64,000 nt of DNA from Sphingomonadales bacterium UBA656 (lineage in GTDB: Bacteria > Pseudomonadota > Alphaproteobacteria > Sphingomonadales > Sphingomonadaceae), in NCBI GenBank assembly GCA_002299895.1, contig DBOC01000010.1, positions 1 to 64,000 of the forward strand, read 5' to 3'. The stretch's first letter is position 1; each line of letters begins with the position of its first letter. A program made the translations under genes and the position numbers. Shown here piece after piece: positions 51,122 to 60,370 of the stretch. The notes under the pieces were generated by a model, which worked only from the letters and a program-made list of their open reading frames with translations, was not told the DNA's origin and did not search any database.

Positions 51122-52525
51122 TCAGTCACCCGTTAACAGTCGATCCATCAACTGCTGCACCGTCGGGACAAAGCCGTTTGAATAAAATGGATCTTTCCCG
51201 AACAAATAAGCGCTGTGTCCGGCGAACATGAGATTTTCATCAATGGGCGCGCCATGTGCGATGTTTTGCAGCGCCTTTTGAATGCAAAAGCTGCGCGGGT
51301 CCGCAAGGCGGCCTGTGGAGTTATTGTCATGGTCCTTCCACGAGGAAAAACCGCAATGCGACAAACATCCCATGCAATCCTTTTGATCCTTTCGGATAAC
51401 GTCACCCGATGAGGGCGTTACAAATACAAGCGAGTTGTCGGGCGTTTTCAGCGCGACAGTAAATCCGCGCGCATCCCATTCGCGCGCCTTCATCAGGTCA
51501 GCTTGGGTTACCCAGAAATTCTTACCCTTCACCCCAACATCCAATTGTGCCGTATGTTCGGCGTCGGCGGCTTGCACAAACGGAATCTGACGCTCCGAAC
51601 GGGCTTGAAGCTCCTGTAGAAACGGATTGATTACCGCGCTGGAATAAAAGCCCGTGGGCGAAAATTGATGGAGCAAAACGCCGTCTTCCGGAATTTTGGT
51701 AAGCGCATCTTTCCAACCCGTTGGTATCGGGCTTTCTTGCGTCAACAACGGACGTGTTCCCAATTGGAACGCAATCTGCCCCAATTCGGGATTATCAATC
51801 CAGTCGTTCCAGTCACGCAAGAACCAGACACCGCCCGCCATAACGATGGGCACATCATCCGAAATGCCTTCAACGCGCATCACATCGCGCAAGGCCTTTA
51901 CGCGGGGATAGGGGTCTTCAGGGCTACGCGGGTCTTCGGCATTGGACAGGCCATTGTGCCCGCCGGCGAGCCACGGATCTTCATAGACAACCGCACCGAG
52001 CCATTCAGGCACCTTGTGATAGGCACGCTTCCACAAAGCGCGGAAGGCGCGGGCGGAGCTGACGATCGGCAGATAGTAAACGCCATATTGGGCGGCAATT
52101 TCGGATAGCTTATATGGCATACCCGCACCGCAGGTGACGCCCGTGACCATACCTTTGGTTGCTTCAAGGATGCCGTGCAAGATGCGCTGGGCACCGCCCA
52201 TTTCCCACAAAACGTTGATGTTAATCGCGCCGCGCCCATTCGATATTTCGTGCGCGAGTTTAACCTGTGCAATGCCGCCGCGAATGCCATAGGCGACAAG
52301 TTCCTCATGCCGTTCGGCACGGGTTTTACCCAGGAAGACTTGCGGGATCATGACGCCATTTTCATCATAGCTGTCGGCATTTACCGCCGATACGGTACCA
52401 ATGCCGCCTGCCGCAGCCCACGCGCCGGAGCTTGCATGATTGGTTGCCGCAACGCCCTTGCCGCCTTCGACCAATGGCCATACTTCACGGCCACCATAGA
52501 TAATGGGTTTCAGACCCTTGAACAC
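51122..52525 (-). CDS. Nitronate monooxygenase-like FMN oxidoreductase with C-terminal cysteine cluster, 467 aa
   Basis: A TIM-barrel flavoenzyme of the 2-nitropropane dioxygenase family: the N-terminal GVAATNHASSGAWAAAGGIG, GVTCGAGMPYKL and IVMAGGVWFL (phosphate-binding) are consistent. Nitronate monooxygenases oxidise alkyl nitronates such as propionate 3-nitronate. The last 90 residues hold four cysteines (384, 387, 391, 414, in DCMGCLSHCGFSSW) which look like an Fe-S or zinc site and are not part of the standard NMO core. A longer family including this tail is known from sphingomonads; the exact substrate is not known. Confidence 0.83.
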   Translation of the reverse strand: MFKGLKPIIYGGREVWPLVEGGKGVAATNHASSGAWAAAGGIGTVSAVNADSYDENGVMIPQVFLGKTRAERHEELVAYGIRGGIAQVKLAHEISNGRGAININVLWEMGGAQRILHGILEATKGMVTGVTCGAGMPYKLSEIAAQYGVYYLPIVSSARAFRALWKRAYHKVPEWLGAVVYEDPWLAGGHNGLSNAEDPRSPEDPYPRVKALRDVMRVEGISDDVPIVMAGGVWFLRDWNDWIDNPELGQIAFQLGTRPLLTQESPIPTGWKDALTKIPEDGVLLHQFSPTGFYSSAVINPFLQELQARSERQIPFVQAADAEHTAQLDVGVKGKNFWVTQADLMKAREWDARGFTVALKTPDNSLVFVTPSSGDVIRKDQKDCMGCLSHCGFSSWKDHDNNSTGRLADPRSFCIQKALQNIAHGAPIDENLMFAGHSAYLFGKDPFYSNGFVPTVQQLMDRLLTGD

Positions 52526-52599
52526 AAATATTACCCCTAAAAACTCTTGTCTAACGCACCGTGCAGGGCGCTTCTGACGGTCGGCGCTATCGCAAATGT

Positions 52600-53748
52600 T
52601 CAGCTTTGTCGCGCAAAATCGGCACGTTTCATGACAGACCCGTAAAGCTGCCGATAGCGTGCAAACATCGTCTCCTCATCATATTGAGAACAGGCCAATA
52701 ATCGGTTTGCACTACCCAATGATGCACGAAGCGCCGCATCTTTTGCGAGACCACTTATCGCACCGGCCAAGGCGTCCTCATCAGAGCGAGGAACGATAAA
52801 TGGCCGGTTCTCGCGCGCGACAATGCTGCGGATATCGCCAACATCGGTGGACACAATAGGCAGCGCGCTGGTCATCGCTTCAACCAGTGACACGGGATAT
52901 TGTTCGCTATCGGACGACAACGCAAAAATGTCGAACAATCGGATAAAACGGGCTGGATCGCGCAAATATCCGGGCATCATCAACCGGTCCGTTATGCCAA
53001 GCCGCATGGCCTCTGATAAGATGACATCACGGTCAGGCCCCTCGCCCACAATGGCAAGCCGGATATTGGGGCCAGCCGCCGCAACCGCACGCACGAGCCG
53101 AGGCAAATTCTTAATCGATTGCAGCCCGGCGATGGTGCCAACGACAATTTCCCCATCACGTTTCTGAAAACCCGGAAAAGAGCCGCGTTGCGGGCGGCGA
53201 TCATAATGTCCGGTATCAATGCCATTGGGAAAACGCGCGATTTTCTCCAGCGGCTGATGCCAAACAGTTCGGGCAATCTGCTCGAGCGATTTGGATGGCA
53301 CAACAAGCGTGTCCGACCTTTGCAATGCAATGGTGCGGAACCAATTGCGCTGCCATTTGAGCTTATCAACCTCATCCGGCTCAAATCCGTCCTCATGATG
53401 GATCAACGGCGGCAATTTCATGCTGCGCGTAAACAAGGTATGCGCCATGACCCCGTCCATCGCGCCAAAATTGTAACTCAGCACAAGGTCAAATTTCTTC
53501 ATATAGCTGGCCAAACGGCGATAACGCCCCATGCTCGGCATTCCGGTGAGCGCAGGTGCTGCGTCTTTGGGAAAACTTATCTTAACGCGCCGATCAATCA
53601 TATCTGCCGCGCCAAAGGCATCGCTTGCTGCCGACAAAAGCACATGTTCGGCTTGCCCGCCAAAATGGTTTATCAGGCGAACCGTGCGCGACTGCTGATC
53701 ACCTAAGTCAAAGCTGCTATGCAAATGCAGGATGCGAACCGCTGCCAT
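52600..53748 (-). CDS. Glycosyltransferase family 4 protein
   Basis: A GT-B fold enzyme: an N-terminal domain (VRILHLHSSFDLGDQQSRTV) and a C-terminal UDP-sugar-binding domain (IAIVGEGPDRD-type LAIVGEGPDRDVILSEAM and EQYPVSLVEAMTSALPIVST with the conserved E-x7-E). It probably transfers a sugar in polysaccharide or glycolipid synthesis; acceptor unknown. Start is ATG 53748 after AAAGG. It is divergent from selO, and no other polysaccharide genes are adjacent. Confidence 0.88.
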   Translation of the reverse strand: MAAVRILHLHSSFDLGDQQSRTVRLINHFGGQAEHVLLSAASDAFGAADMIDRRVKISFPKDAAPALTGMPSMGRYRRLASYMKKFDLVLSYNFGAMDGVMAHTLFTRSMKLPPLIHHEDGFEPDEVDKLKWQRNWFRTIALQRSDTLVVPSKSLEQIARTVWHQPLEKIARFPNGIDTGHYDRRPQRGSFPGFQKRDGEIVVGTIAGLQSIKNLPRLVRAVAAAGPNIRLAIVGEGPDRDVILSEAMRLGITDRLMMPGYLRDPARFIRLFDIFALSSDSEQYPVSLVEAMTSALPIVSTDVGDIRSIVARENRPFIVPRSDEDALAGAISGLAKDAALRASLGSANRLLACSQYDEETMFARYRQLYGSVMKRADFARQS

Positions 53749-53785
53749 ACTTGCCTTTCTCTTTTCCACCGCCCAGATGCGTTAG

Positions 53786-55174
53786 ATGAATATGAAACCC
53801 TTCCCCTCCCCCTACCGCGCAGATCCGCAAATCGCCAGTCTTGGTGCGAAAATTGGTGATGCTGTCCGCCCTGCAAACTTTCCGGAGACGATCTTGCGCT
53901 TTCGTAACGATCGTTGGGCGGCGACAGTCGGCCTTGCGGACTATGATGACGCCGCCTGGGTCCGCCATTTTGGTCGTTTTGAACCGCTGCCAGACAATAT
54001 GCCTGAGCCGCTGGCATTGCGCTATCATGGGCATCAATTTCGCGTTTATAATCCCGACATTGGTGATGGTCGCGGCTTCCTATTTGCGCAGATGCGCGAT
54101 GGCGATGGTCGCCTGTTGGATTTGGCAACCAAGGGATCGGGTACCACGCCCTATAGCCGGCGTGGCGACGGCCGGTTGACGCTAAAAGGGGGCGTGCGCG
54201 AGATATTGGCAACCGAGATGCTCGAGGCTTTGGGAGTCAACACCTCAAAGACTTTTTCGATCATTGAAACCGGTGAGCAACTGATCCGCGGCGATGAGCC
54301 ATCCCCGACACGATCAGCGGTCATGGTGCGTTTGAGCCATAGCCATATCCGTATTGGCAGTTTCCAGCGCGTGGCCGCCGAGGGCGATGCCGAATTCATG
54401 CAGCAGCTTATCGCTTACTGCCTGACGCAGCTTTATGATGTCGCCCCGGCGGAAAATTCCGCAGCACAGTTGCTTGGGCTGGCGGTGGAACGGGTGGCCG
54501 ATTTGGCAGCATCCTATATGGTCGCTGGCTTTGTCCATGGCGTACTGAATACCGACAATATCAATATCACCGGCGAAAGCTTCGATTATGGACCTTGGCG
54601 CTTCACTGAATATTGGGACCCGCAATTCACCGCGGCTTATTTCGATGAATCCGGACTTTATGCGTTCGGAAGACAGGCCGAGGCGCTGCATTGGAATTTG
54701 GGGCAGTTGGCCGTAGCGCTGCGTTTGGTATCGGACGCGCCTCCGTTGATTGCGGCGCTGGAGCGTTTTCCGGGCCTCTATCAGCAGGCGGTTATTCGGC
54801 GTTTCCTCTGGCGTCTGGGCATAGCATCGCGTGGAGAGACGCTGGACAGACAATTGGTCGAAGCCGCAGAACGTGCGATGTCGCGCGAGAAAATTGCAAT
54901 CGATCAATTCTTCTATCTTTATCGATATGGCAAGTCGGACGCAGGCGAAACCCCCGGCGAATATCAATTGGCCTTTGCCACTTTGTTGCGTGATTATGCG
55001 CCAGTCGAAGGGCAGCGTCACGATTATTGGACGAAAGGCGCGATTTGTTCGATGTTGATCCAAGAGGTAGAAGATATTTGGCAAGCCATATCCGAAAGCG
55101 ATGACTGGGAACCGCTACAGCGCAAAATCGATATTATTCACGAGATGGGGCAAGCCCATCTAACGCAAAGCTGA
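53786..55174 (+). CDS. selO: Protein adenylyltransferase SelO (YdiU family)
   Basis: This pseudokinase-like protein AMPylates Ser/Thr/Tyr on redox proteins. Distinctive stretches are YHGHQFRVYNPDIGDGRGF, LATKGSGTTPYSRRGDGRLT, KGGVREILATEMLEALGV, and HGVLNTDNINITGESFDYGP holding the metal-binding Asn/Asp. The 462-residue length is slightly shorter than the E. coli protein. No in-frame TGA or C-terminal selenocysteine context is seen, so the Sec-lacking form. ATG 53792 is an alternative start. Confidence 0.93.
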   Translation: MNMKPFPSPYRADPQIASLGAKIGDAVRPANFPETILRFRNDRWAATVGLADYDDAAWVRHFGRFEPLPDNMPEPLALRYHGHQFRVYNPDIGDGRGFLFAQMRDGDGRLLDLATKGSGTTPYSRRGDGRLTLKGGVREILATEMLEALGVNTSKTFSIIETGEQLIRGDEPSPTRSAVMVRLSHSHIRIGSFQRVAAEGDAEFMQQLIAYCLTQLYDVAPAENSAAQLLGLAVERVADLAASYMVAGFVHGVLNTDNINITGESFDYGPWRFTEYWDPQFTAAYFDESGLYAFGRQAEALHWNLGQLAVALRLVSDAPPLIAALERFPGLYQQAVIRRFLWRLGIASRGETLDRQLVEAAERAMSREKIAIDQFFYLYRYGKSDAGETPGEYQLAFATLLRDYAPVEGQRHDYWTKGAICSMLIQEVEDIWQAISESDDWEPLQRKIDIIHEMGQAHLTQS

Positions 55175-55264
55175 TTGCCGCAGGATAATAGGCTAAAGTT
55201 CTTCTAAACCTTGGCCAACTTATCCTGATTTGATGCTGGCGCCTCATTGGCCCATCATAGCAAG

Positions 55265-56032
55265 ATGGAACAAGCACGTGTATATTTGGTAGGCGCGGGT
55301 CCGGGTGACCCAGAACTGCTGACGGTTAAGGCCGTTCGGTTGATTTCGAGCGCGGACGTAGTGGTGCATGACGGGCTGGTGGATGACGCAATCATGGCGC
55401 TCATAAACCCCGCGGCACGGCTGATTTCCGTCGCCAAAAGCCGCTCACGCCATTCGGTGCCGCAAGGCGGCATCAACGACATACTCATCCGTGAGGCGCA
55501 AGCTGGCCATATGGTCGTACGATTGAAAGGCGGCGATCCGTTCATCTTCGGACGCGGCGGCGAAGAGGCAGAGGCCTGCCGTGACGCAGGCATCGATGTG
55601 GAGGTTGTCCCCGGCATTTCTGCCGCGATGGGCGGGGCAGCAGCGACGATGTTGCCGCTAACCCACCGTGATGCCGCCAGCGCCGTCACATTCGTCGCGG
55701 GCCAGTGCAAGGGCCTGACTGACCAAAATTGGGCGGGCCTTGCCGGTAAAGACCGCACTTTGGTTATCTATATGGGCATCGCAACGGCTTCGGACATTAC
55801 CGAAAAGCTAATTAGCGATGGCCTATCACCCGACACGCCTGTCGCAGTGTTGGAGCGCGCCACGCGGCCGAATGCCCGCGCCATGCGCACGATATTGACC
55901 GATCTTGGCGACATGATCGCACGCGAAGGCGTTGTTTCGCCCGCGATCATCGTCGTCGGTGATGTCGTCCTGAAATCCGATGCCGAAGACCGGCTATTTC
56001 ATTTTGCCAAACAGGCGGAGAAAATTGCGTGA
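55265..56032 (+). CDS. cobA: Uroporphyrinogen-III C-methyltransferase (siroheme synthesis)
   Basis: The SUMT enzyme makes precorrin-2, the siroheme precursor needed by the sulfite reductase encoded two genes on. Signatures: VYLVGAGPGDPELLTVKAVR, VVRLKGGDPFIFGRGGEEAE and VVPGISAAMGGAAA. ATG 55265 is chosen because the frame before it starts only with TTG. It lacks the NAD-dependent and ferrochelatase parts of CysG, which must be elsewhere. Its end overlaps the next gene by four bases. Confidence 0.93.
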   Translation: MEQARVYLVGAGPGDPELLTVKAVRLISSADVVVHDGLVDDAIMALINPAARLISVAKSRSRHSVPQGGINDILIREAQAGHMVVRLKGGDPFIFGRGGEEAEACRDAGIDVEVVPGISAAMGGAAATMLPLTHRDAASAVTFVAGQCKGLTDQNWAGLAGKDRTLVIYMGIATASDITEKLISDGLSPDTPVAVLERATRPNARAMRTILTDLGDMIAREGVVSPAIIVVGDVVLKSDAEDRLFHFAKQAEKIA

Positions 56033-56325
56033 AGTTATTAACGGGAAATGATTTGGTGTCTGGCGCCGTAACATGGTGGACGGGCAATGGCTGGTCCATC
56101 CATGTCGAAGATGCCGCCGATGTGGGCGAACATGGTGAGGCAATACTGCACGCTGAAGAAGGCGCGCGCCGCGTCAACGCACCCTATATCATCGATGCCG
56201 TGCCAACCGAAAATGGCCCGCGTCCGGCGCATATTAAGGACCGTATTCGTGCACTTGGGCCAACCGTCCGCACCGACCTCACACTAAAACCTGCCGATCC
56301 TACGGCTGGCGACTGGATAATCTGA
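56029..56325 (+). CDS. DUF2849 domain protein in the sulfite-reduction operon
   Basis: The 98-residue protein starts at GTG 56029 inside the end of cobA (GTGA overlap). It contains KLLTGNDLVSGAVTWWTGNG, then the DUF2849 pattern PYIIDAVPTENGPRPAHIKD then RIRALGP. The family is known in alphaproteobacteria between cobA and cysI. The predicted fold is small and beta-rich; function unknown, but conserved linkage suggests a role in siroheme insertion or sulfite reductase assembly. Confidence 0.88.
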   Translation: MKLLTGNDLVSGAVTWWTGNGWSIHVEDAADVGEHGEAILHAEEGARRVNAPYIIDAVPTENGPRPAHIKDRIRALGPTVRTDLTLKPADPTAGDWII

Positions 56326-56326
56326 C

Positions 56327-57955
56327 ATGTATAAATATGACAATTATGACCAAGCTATGGTTGACGCGCGCGTCGCTGAATTCCGTGACCAAATAAACCG
56401 CCGTATTGCAGGCGAAATTACGGAGGATCAGTTCAAACCGCTGCGTTTGATGAACGGCCTCTATCTCCAATTGCACGCCTATATGCTGCGCGTGGCCATT
56501 CCTTATGGCACGCTCGATTCACGGCAAATGCGCATGCTGGCGCATATCGCACGCAAATATGACCGCGATTACGGCCATTTCACCACGCGTCAGAATATCC
56601 AGTATAACTGGATTAAGCTGGAGGATTGTGCGGATATCCTAGAGGAACTTGCTACCGTCGAAATGCATGCCATTCAAACGAGCGGCAATTGCATTCGCAA
56701 CATTTCGTCCGACCAATATGCGGGCGCTGCGGCGGACGAAGTTACCGACCCACGCCCTTGGGCTGAATTGTTGCGCCAATGGTCAACCTTCCATCCGGAA
56801 TTCAGCTATCTGCCGCGCAAGTTCAAGATCGCCGTGATTGCATCGTCCGAGGACCGCGCCGCCATGCGTCTACACGACATCGGGCTCGAACTTGTTCGTA
56901 AGGATGGTGAACTGGGTGCGCGGGTTTTTGTCGGCGGCGGCATGGGCCGCACACCGATGATCGCGCCCGAAATCAATCCGTTCGTCAAAGCGGACGACCT
57001 GTTGAGCTATTTGGAGGCCTGCCTGCGCGTCTACAACCGCTACGGACGGCGCGACAATATGTACAAAGCGCGGATTAAGATTCTGATCCATGAAATCGGC
57101 GCGGATGAATATCGTCGTCAGGTCGCAGAAGAATTTGCGCATGTGAAAACCTTGGGCATCGACCCGCCTTTGGCAGAGTTGGAACGCATCAGCGCCTTTT
57201 TTGCGCCGCCGGCTTATAATGCCGCAGACGCAGAGCCGGACCGCAATGATCCCGATTTTGCCCTGTGGCTTGACCAAAATGTAAAGCCGCACAAGCAAGC
57301 GGGCTATGCCATCGTCAACATCAGCTTGAAACCTATTGGCGGTATCCCTGGCGATGCGACATCGGCGCAAATTGATGTCATGGCCGACCTCGCCGAAAAA
57401 TACAGCTTTGACGAATTGCGCGTCACCCATGCGCAGAATATCGTCCTGCCTTATGTCGCAAAGCGCGACCTCTATGCCGTGTGGCAAGCCTTGCGCGAGG
57501 CTGAATTGGCCGACGCCAATCTTGACCTAATCAGCGATATCATCGCCTGCCCCGGCCTTGATTATTGCAGCCTTGCCAATGCCCGTTCGATCCCCGTCGC
57601 GCAGAAAATTGCGACGCGTTTTGCCGATATGGACCGGCAACGCGATTTGGGCGAGCTGAAGCTTAAAATTTCGGGCTGCATCAACGCCTGCGGGCATCAT
57701 CATGCCGGACATATCGGCATATTGGGCGTCGATAAAAAAGGCGTGGAAAATTACCAGCTGACCTTTGGTGGCTCCGGCGCAGAAGATGTCAGCATCGGGA
57801 AAATCATCGGACCCGGCTTTGACGAGGATGGCGTTGTCGATGCGGTGGAAAAGGCGACCGAGGTCTATAAGGCATTGCGGAAGGGCGATGAACGTTTCGT
57901 TGACACCTACCGTCGTGTCGGCCTCGAACCTTTTAAGGAGGCGATTTATGGTTGA
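56327..57955 (+). CDS. cysI: Nitrite/sulfite reductase hemoprotein (CysI type)
   Basis: The 542-residue protein has two ferredoxin-like half domains (FTTRQNIQYNWIKLEDCADI; HAIQTSGNCIRNISSDQYAG) and the siroheme/4Fe-4S ligands CPGLDYC and SGCINACGHHHAGHIG (C-x5-C and C-x3-C). It reduces sulfite to sulfide (or nitrite to ammonia) in the cytoplasm. The neighbours cobA, DUF934 and cysH favour assimilatory sulfite reduction. Its last bases overlap the DUF934 start. Confidence 0.95.
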   Translation: MYKYDNYDQAMVDARVAEFRDQINRRIAGEITEDQFKPLRLMNGLYLQLHAYMLRVAIPYGTLDSRQMRMLAHIARKYDRDYGHFTTRQNIQYNWIKLEDCADILEELATVEMHAIQTSGNCIRNISSDQYAGAAADEVTDPRPWAELLRQWSTFHPEFSYLPRKFKIAVIASSEDRAAMRLHDIGLELVRKDGELGARVFVGGGMGRTPMIAPEINPFVKADDLLSYLEACLRVYNRYGRRDNMYKARIKILIHEIGADEYRRQVAEEFAHVKTLGIDPPLAELERISAFFAPPAYNAADAEPDRNDPDFALWLDQNVKPHKQAGYAIVNISLKPIGGIPGDATSAQIDVMADLAEKYSFDELRVTHAQNIVLPYVAKRDLYAVWQALREAELADANLDLISDIIACPGLDYCSLANARSIPVAQKIATRFADMDRQRDLGELKLKISGCINACGHHHAGHIGILGVDKKGVENYQLTFGGSGAEDVSIGKIIGPGFDEDGVVDAVEKATEVYKALRKGDERFVDTYRRVGLEPFKEAIYG

Positions 57956-58370
57956 GTTTCGCTACCGCACTGATGAGGTGACAGAACAGCCGTCGGTAAC
58001 GCTCGATGCGTTTCTGGATCAGTCTAACGCAACAGCTGTCCGGCTGGAGCCCGATGACGATGCACGCGCTTTAATCCCTTTCCTTGATCGGCTGACCCTG
58101 ATCGAAGTGGCCTTCCCCAAATTTCGCGATGGCAGGGGCTATAGCGCCGCACGCATATTGCGGGAGGCTGGATATCAAGGCGAATTGCGCGCGCAAGGCG
58201 ATGTGTTGGTCGACCAGATGGCATATATGCGCCGCTGCGGCTTTGACAGCTTCGCGCCCGAAGCTTCGTTAAACCCCGATGCGGTCGCTCGTGCACTCGC
58301 TTTTTATGACCACGCGTATCAAGGCGCCGCCGATAGCGCCGTGCCTATTTGGAAGCGACGGCATGGCTAG
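57948..58370 (+). CDS. DUF934 domain protein, sulfite-reduction operon
   Basis: The 140-residue product begins at ATG 57948, preceded by AAGGAG, inside the end of cysI. The DUF934 core is recognisable: LTLIEVAFPKFRDGRGYSAA then RILREAGYQGELRAQGDVLV then DQMAYMRRCGF. Such proteins are always linked to cysI/cysH in proteobacteria; no enzymatic role is proved. No membrane helix or cofactor motif is seen. Confidence 0.92.
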   Translation: MVEFRYRTDEVTEQPSVTLDAFLDQSNATAVRLEPDDDARALIPFLDRLTLIEVAFPKFRDGRGYSAARILREAGYQGELRAQGDVLVDQMAYMRRCGFDSFAPEASLNPDAVARALAFYDHAYQGAADSAVPIWKRRHG

Positions 58371-59133
58371 CAAGGTCCGCATCGCCGATCGTATCAACAC
58401 CGCCCCGCGATATACCGAGGGCGATGCGGTTCGCCTGAATAACATGTTCCGGGGCCGTGATACATTTGAGATGCTGACCATTTTGTTGCGCGAAAATATG
58501 TTGGGCGATGCGGCTGTGGTCTCCAGCTTCGGCGCCGAAAGCGCGGTATTGCTGCACCTCATTGCAAGCATTGATCCGGCGGTGCCTGTCTTGTTCTTGG
58601 ACACGGGCAAGCATTTCCTCGAGACAATTACCTATCGGGAGGATCTCCGGTCCAAGCTCGGCCTGTTGGATGTACGCATCCTGACGCCTGACCCAAAACT
58701 GCTCCAGCAAAAGGACCAAACAGGACTACGTTGGTCATATGATCCTGATGGTTGCTGCGAAATCCGCAAAGTTCTGCCGCTGAATGCCGCTTTGGCGGAC
58801 TTTGATGCCCAATTTACGGGGCGCAAAGCGTTCCAGTCATCAACGCGCCGCGCACTGCCCCGATTTGAAATCGAAAATGGCCGTTTGAAGGTCAATCCAC
58901 TCGCCGATTGGGATCAGCCCAAAATCGACGCCTATATGGCCGAACATGCTTTGCCTGCACATCCCTTAGTGGAACTCGGCTATCCATCCATCGGATGTTC
59001 CCCTTGCACCACCAAAGTTGCGCCAGGCGAAGACCCGCGCTCGGGCCGTTGGAAGGGCTGGGACAAGGTGGAATGTGGGATACACAATGCTGTGACGCCG
59101 ATTGGCGATGGTTCCGACGACCCTATTTTTTGA
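58363..59133 (+). CDS. cysH: Phosphoadenylyl-sulfate (or adenylyl-sulfate) reductase with Fe-S motif
   Basis: The 256-residue enzyme reduces activated sulfate to sulfite. The cysteine pattern DGCCEIRK ... GCSPCTTK is CC-x(about 85)-CxxC, marking a 4Fe-4S cluster, so this is the plant/bacterial APS-reductase-type enzyme rather than the cluster-free E. coli type. The catalytic ECGIH lies near the C-terminus. ATG 58363 overlaps the DUF934 end by eight bases. It completes the cobA-DUF2849-cysI-DUF934-cysH unit. Confidence 0.93.
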   Translation: MASKVRIADRINTAPRYTEGDAVRLNNMFRGRDTFEMLTILLRENMLGDAAVVSSFGAESAVLLHLIASIDPAVPVLFLDTGKHFLETITYREDLRSKLGLLDVRILTPDPKLLQQKDQTGLRWSYDPDGCCEIRKVLPLNAALADFDAQFTGRKAFQSSTRRALPRFEIENGRLKVNPLADWDQPKIDAYMAEHALPAHPLVELGYPSIGCSPCTTKVAPGEDPRSGRWKGWDKVECGIHNAVTPIGDGSDDPIF

Positions 59134-59185
59134 CGAACGACCCCATTGTCTTGCGTGCGTCTAAAAACGGCACGCCAATCTTGTA

Positions 59186-59587
59186 TCAATCCCGTCCGAA
59201 AAAATATGCCTGCACATCGGCTGCAATGCGCGCTGGCCGCAGCGTTTTTGCATCAATGCAGCACCAGCTGGACTTTACCTCTGCAAGAACTTCCTCGCCA
59301 CGCTTAATGACCGTGTCGTAAAAGGATCGGGCACCTTGCACTTTTTCAAGCACGACCGATGCGATTACCTCATCATTGAGGAACGCGGGGCGGCGATATG
59401 TAATCTCATGCTTGACCGCGACCCAAAGATATTTCGCCGCTGTCTCTGGCGGGGCGAGCTTGTTCCAATGCGCGAGCACGGCATCTTGCACCCAGTTCAG
59501 GTAGCGCGCGTTGTTCACATGCCCCATGAAGTCGATGTCTGAAGGCGTTACGCCTATGCGGTGAAGATGTGGGAGAAGAGTTGTCAT
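59186..59587 (-). CDS. Hotdog-fold acyl-CoA thioesterase (4HBT/YbgC-like)
   Basis: The 133-residue protein starts TTLLPHLHRIGVTPSDIDFM then GHVNNARYLNWVQDA, with the YbgC-type D/H active-site region, and continues with the strand KHEITYRRPAFLNDEVIA. It probably hydrolyses an acyl-CoA. ATG 59587 is chosen; upstream in-frame codons are less convincing. It converges with cysH. Substrate unknown. Confidence 0.83.
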   Translation of the reverse strand: MTTLLPHLHRIGVTPSDIDFMGHVNNARYLNWVQDAVLAHWNKLAPPETAAKYLWVAVKHEITYRRPAFLNDEVIASVVLEKVQGARSFYDTVIKRGEEVLAEVKSSWCCIDAKTLRPARIAADVQAYFFGRD

Positions 59588-59746
59588 GAGGCTTTCATCA
59601 TAAACGTTAAGAGAGGTTGCTAAAGCCCTATTGCGGCAAAACCATGAACAGATGCTGGCTATTACCGACAATGCTAAAGATTTTACATTTCTGCGAAAAC
59701 GGCTCGGGGCTGACATGAACTTGCAACGCCCGTTCCGCGATCCCAC

Positions 59747-60097
59747 ATGACGCATATGGACCGCTCGAAACGAAAAAGCTGGAGCGATTTGCCTGCCTAT
59801 CGCTGGTCGATGGTCATTTTGGGTTGGGCGCTGATTGTTACGGCGCCACTTGTCAGCTGGCTTCCAGGTCCAGGCGGACTAGCGCAGTTTATCATCGGGC
59901 TTGGCGTGGTCCTCAAACATTCGCTTTGGGCGAAGAAACGATATTCCCGGCTTTCAAAGATACATCCCGAATATGCCCGCTGGGCCAATTGGGCTCTGCG
60001 GCGCAACAAGGTCAAAGGCCGCCCGCCCTTTCCCGACGTCAAACGCGACATATTGTACCTGTTCCGGCGCGACGACCTCGGCATGAAAATGCCCTAA
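59747..60097 (+). CDS. Small membrane protein of the PGPG type, 116 aa
   Basis: A hydrophobic segment (MVILGWALIVTAPLVSWLPG) carries a PGPGG loop and a second helix (LAQFIIGLGVVL), resembling the PGPGW family of putative transmembrane proteins; the remaining part is basic and soluble, ending DDLGMKMP. The start may be 59747 or 59756. The family has no known function. The gene is upstream of rpmH but separated by 115 bases. Confidence 0.7.
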   Translation: MTHMDRSKRKSWSDLPAYRWSMVILGWALIVTAPLVSWLPGPGGLAQFIIGLGVVLKHSLWAKKRYSRLSKIHPEYARWANWALRRNKVKGRPPFPDVKRDILYLFRRDDLGMKMP

Positions 60098-60212
60098 CCC
60101 ATGTTGACTTTTCGCCATGCGGACCGTATCGGCCACTGCAACAGAAAATGTCGCTGGACAGATTCGGCGACCATTTTCATTTTAAGACGCAAAAAATTTA
60201 AGGATTACAGTC

Positions 60213-60347
60213 ATGAAGCGCACTTTTCAGCCGAGCAATCTCGTGCGTGCCCGTCGCCACGGTTTTCGTCTTCGTATGTCAACCGCTGCAGGCCGCAACA
60301 TCCTGAACGCACGTCGCGCCCGCGGCCGCAAGAAGCTGTCGGCTTAA
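60213..60347 (+). CDS. rpmH: 50S ribosomal protein L34
   Basis: The 44-residue frame reads MKRTFQPSNLVRARRHGFRL then RMSTAAGRNILNARRARGRK and KLSA, a full L34. AAGGA precedes the ATG. It is followed 23 bases later by rnpA, the usual order rpmH-rnpA-yidD-yidC. It is too short for many ORF callers but is certain. Confidence 0.98.
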   Translation: MKRTFQPSNLVRARRHGFRLRMSTAAGRNILNARRARGRKKLSA

Positions 60348-60370
60348 TTACTGAGCAGGCGGACCGCGAC

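Noticed and set aside
53786..55174. Selenocysteine-containing SelO
   Set aside because: The frame ends without an in-frame TGA near the C-terminus and no SECIS-like hairpin was seen; it is the Sec-lacking form.
55175..55264. SAM or cobalamin riboswitch before the sulfur operon
   Set aside because: The 90-base leader is too short and lacks the conserved cores of these riboswitches.
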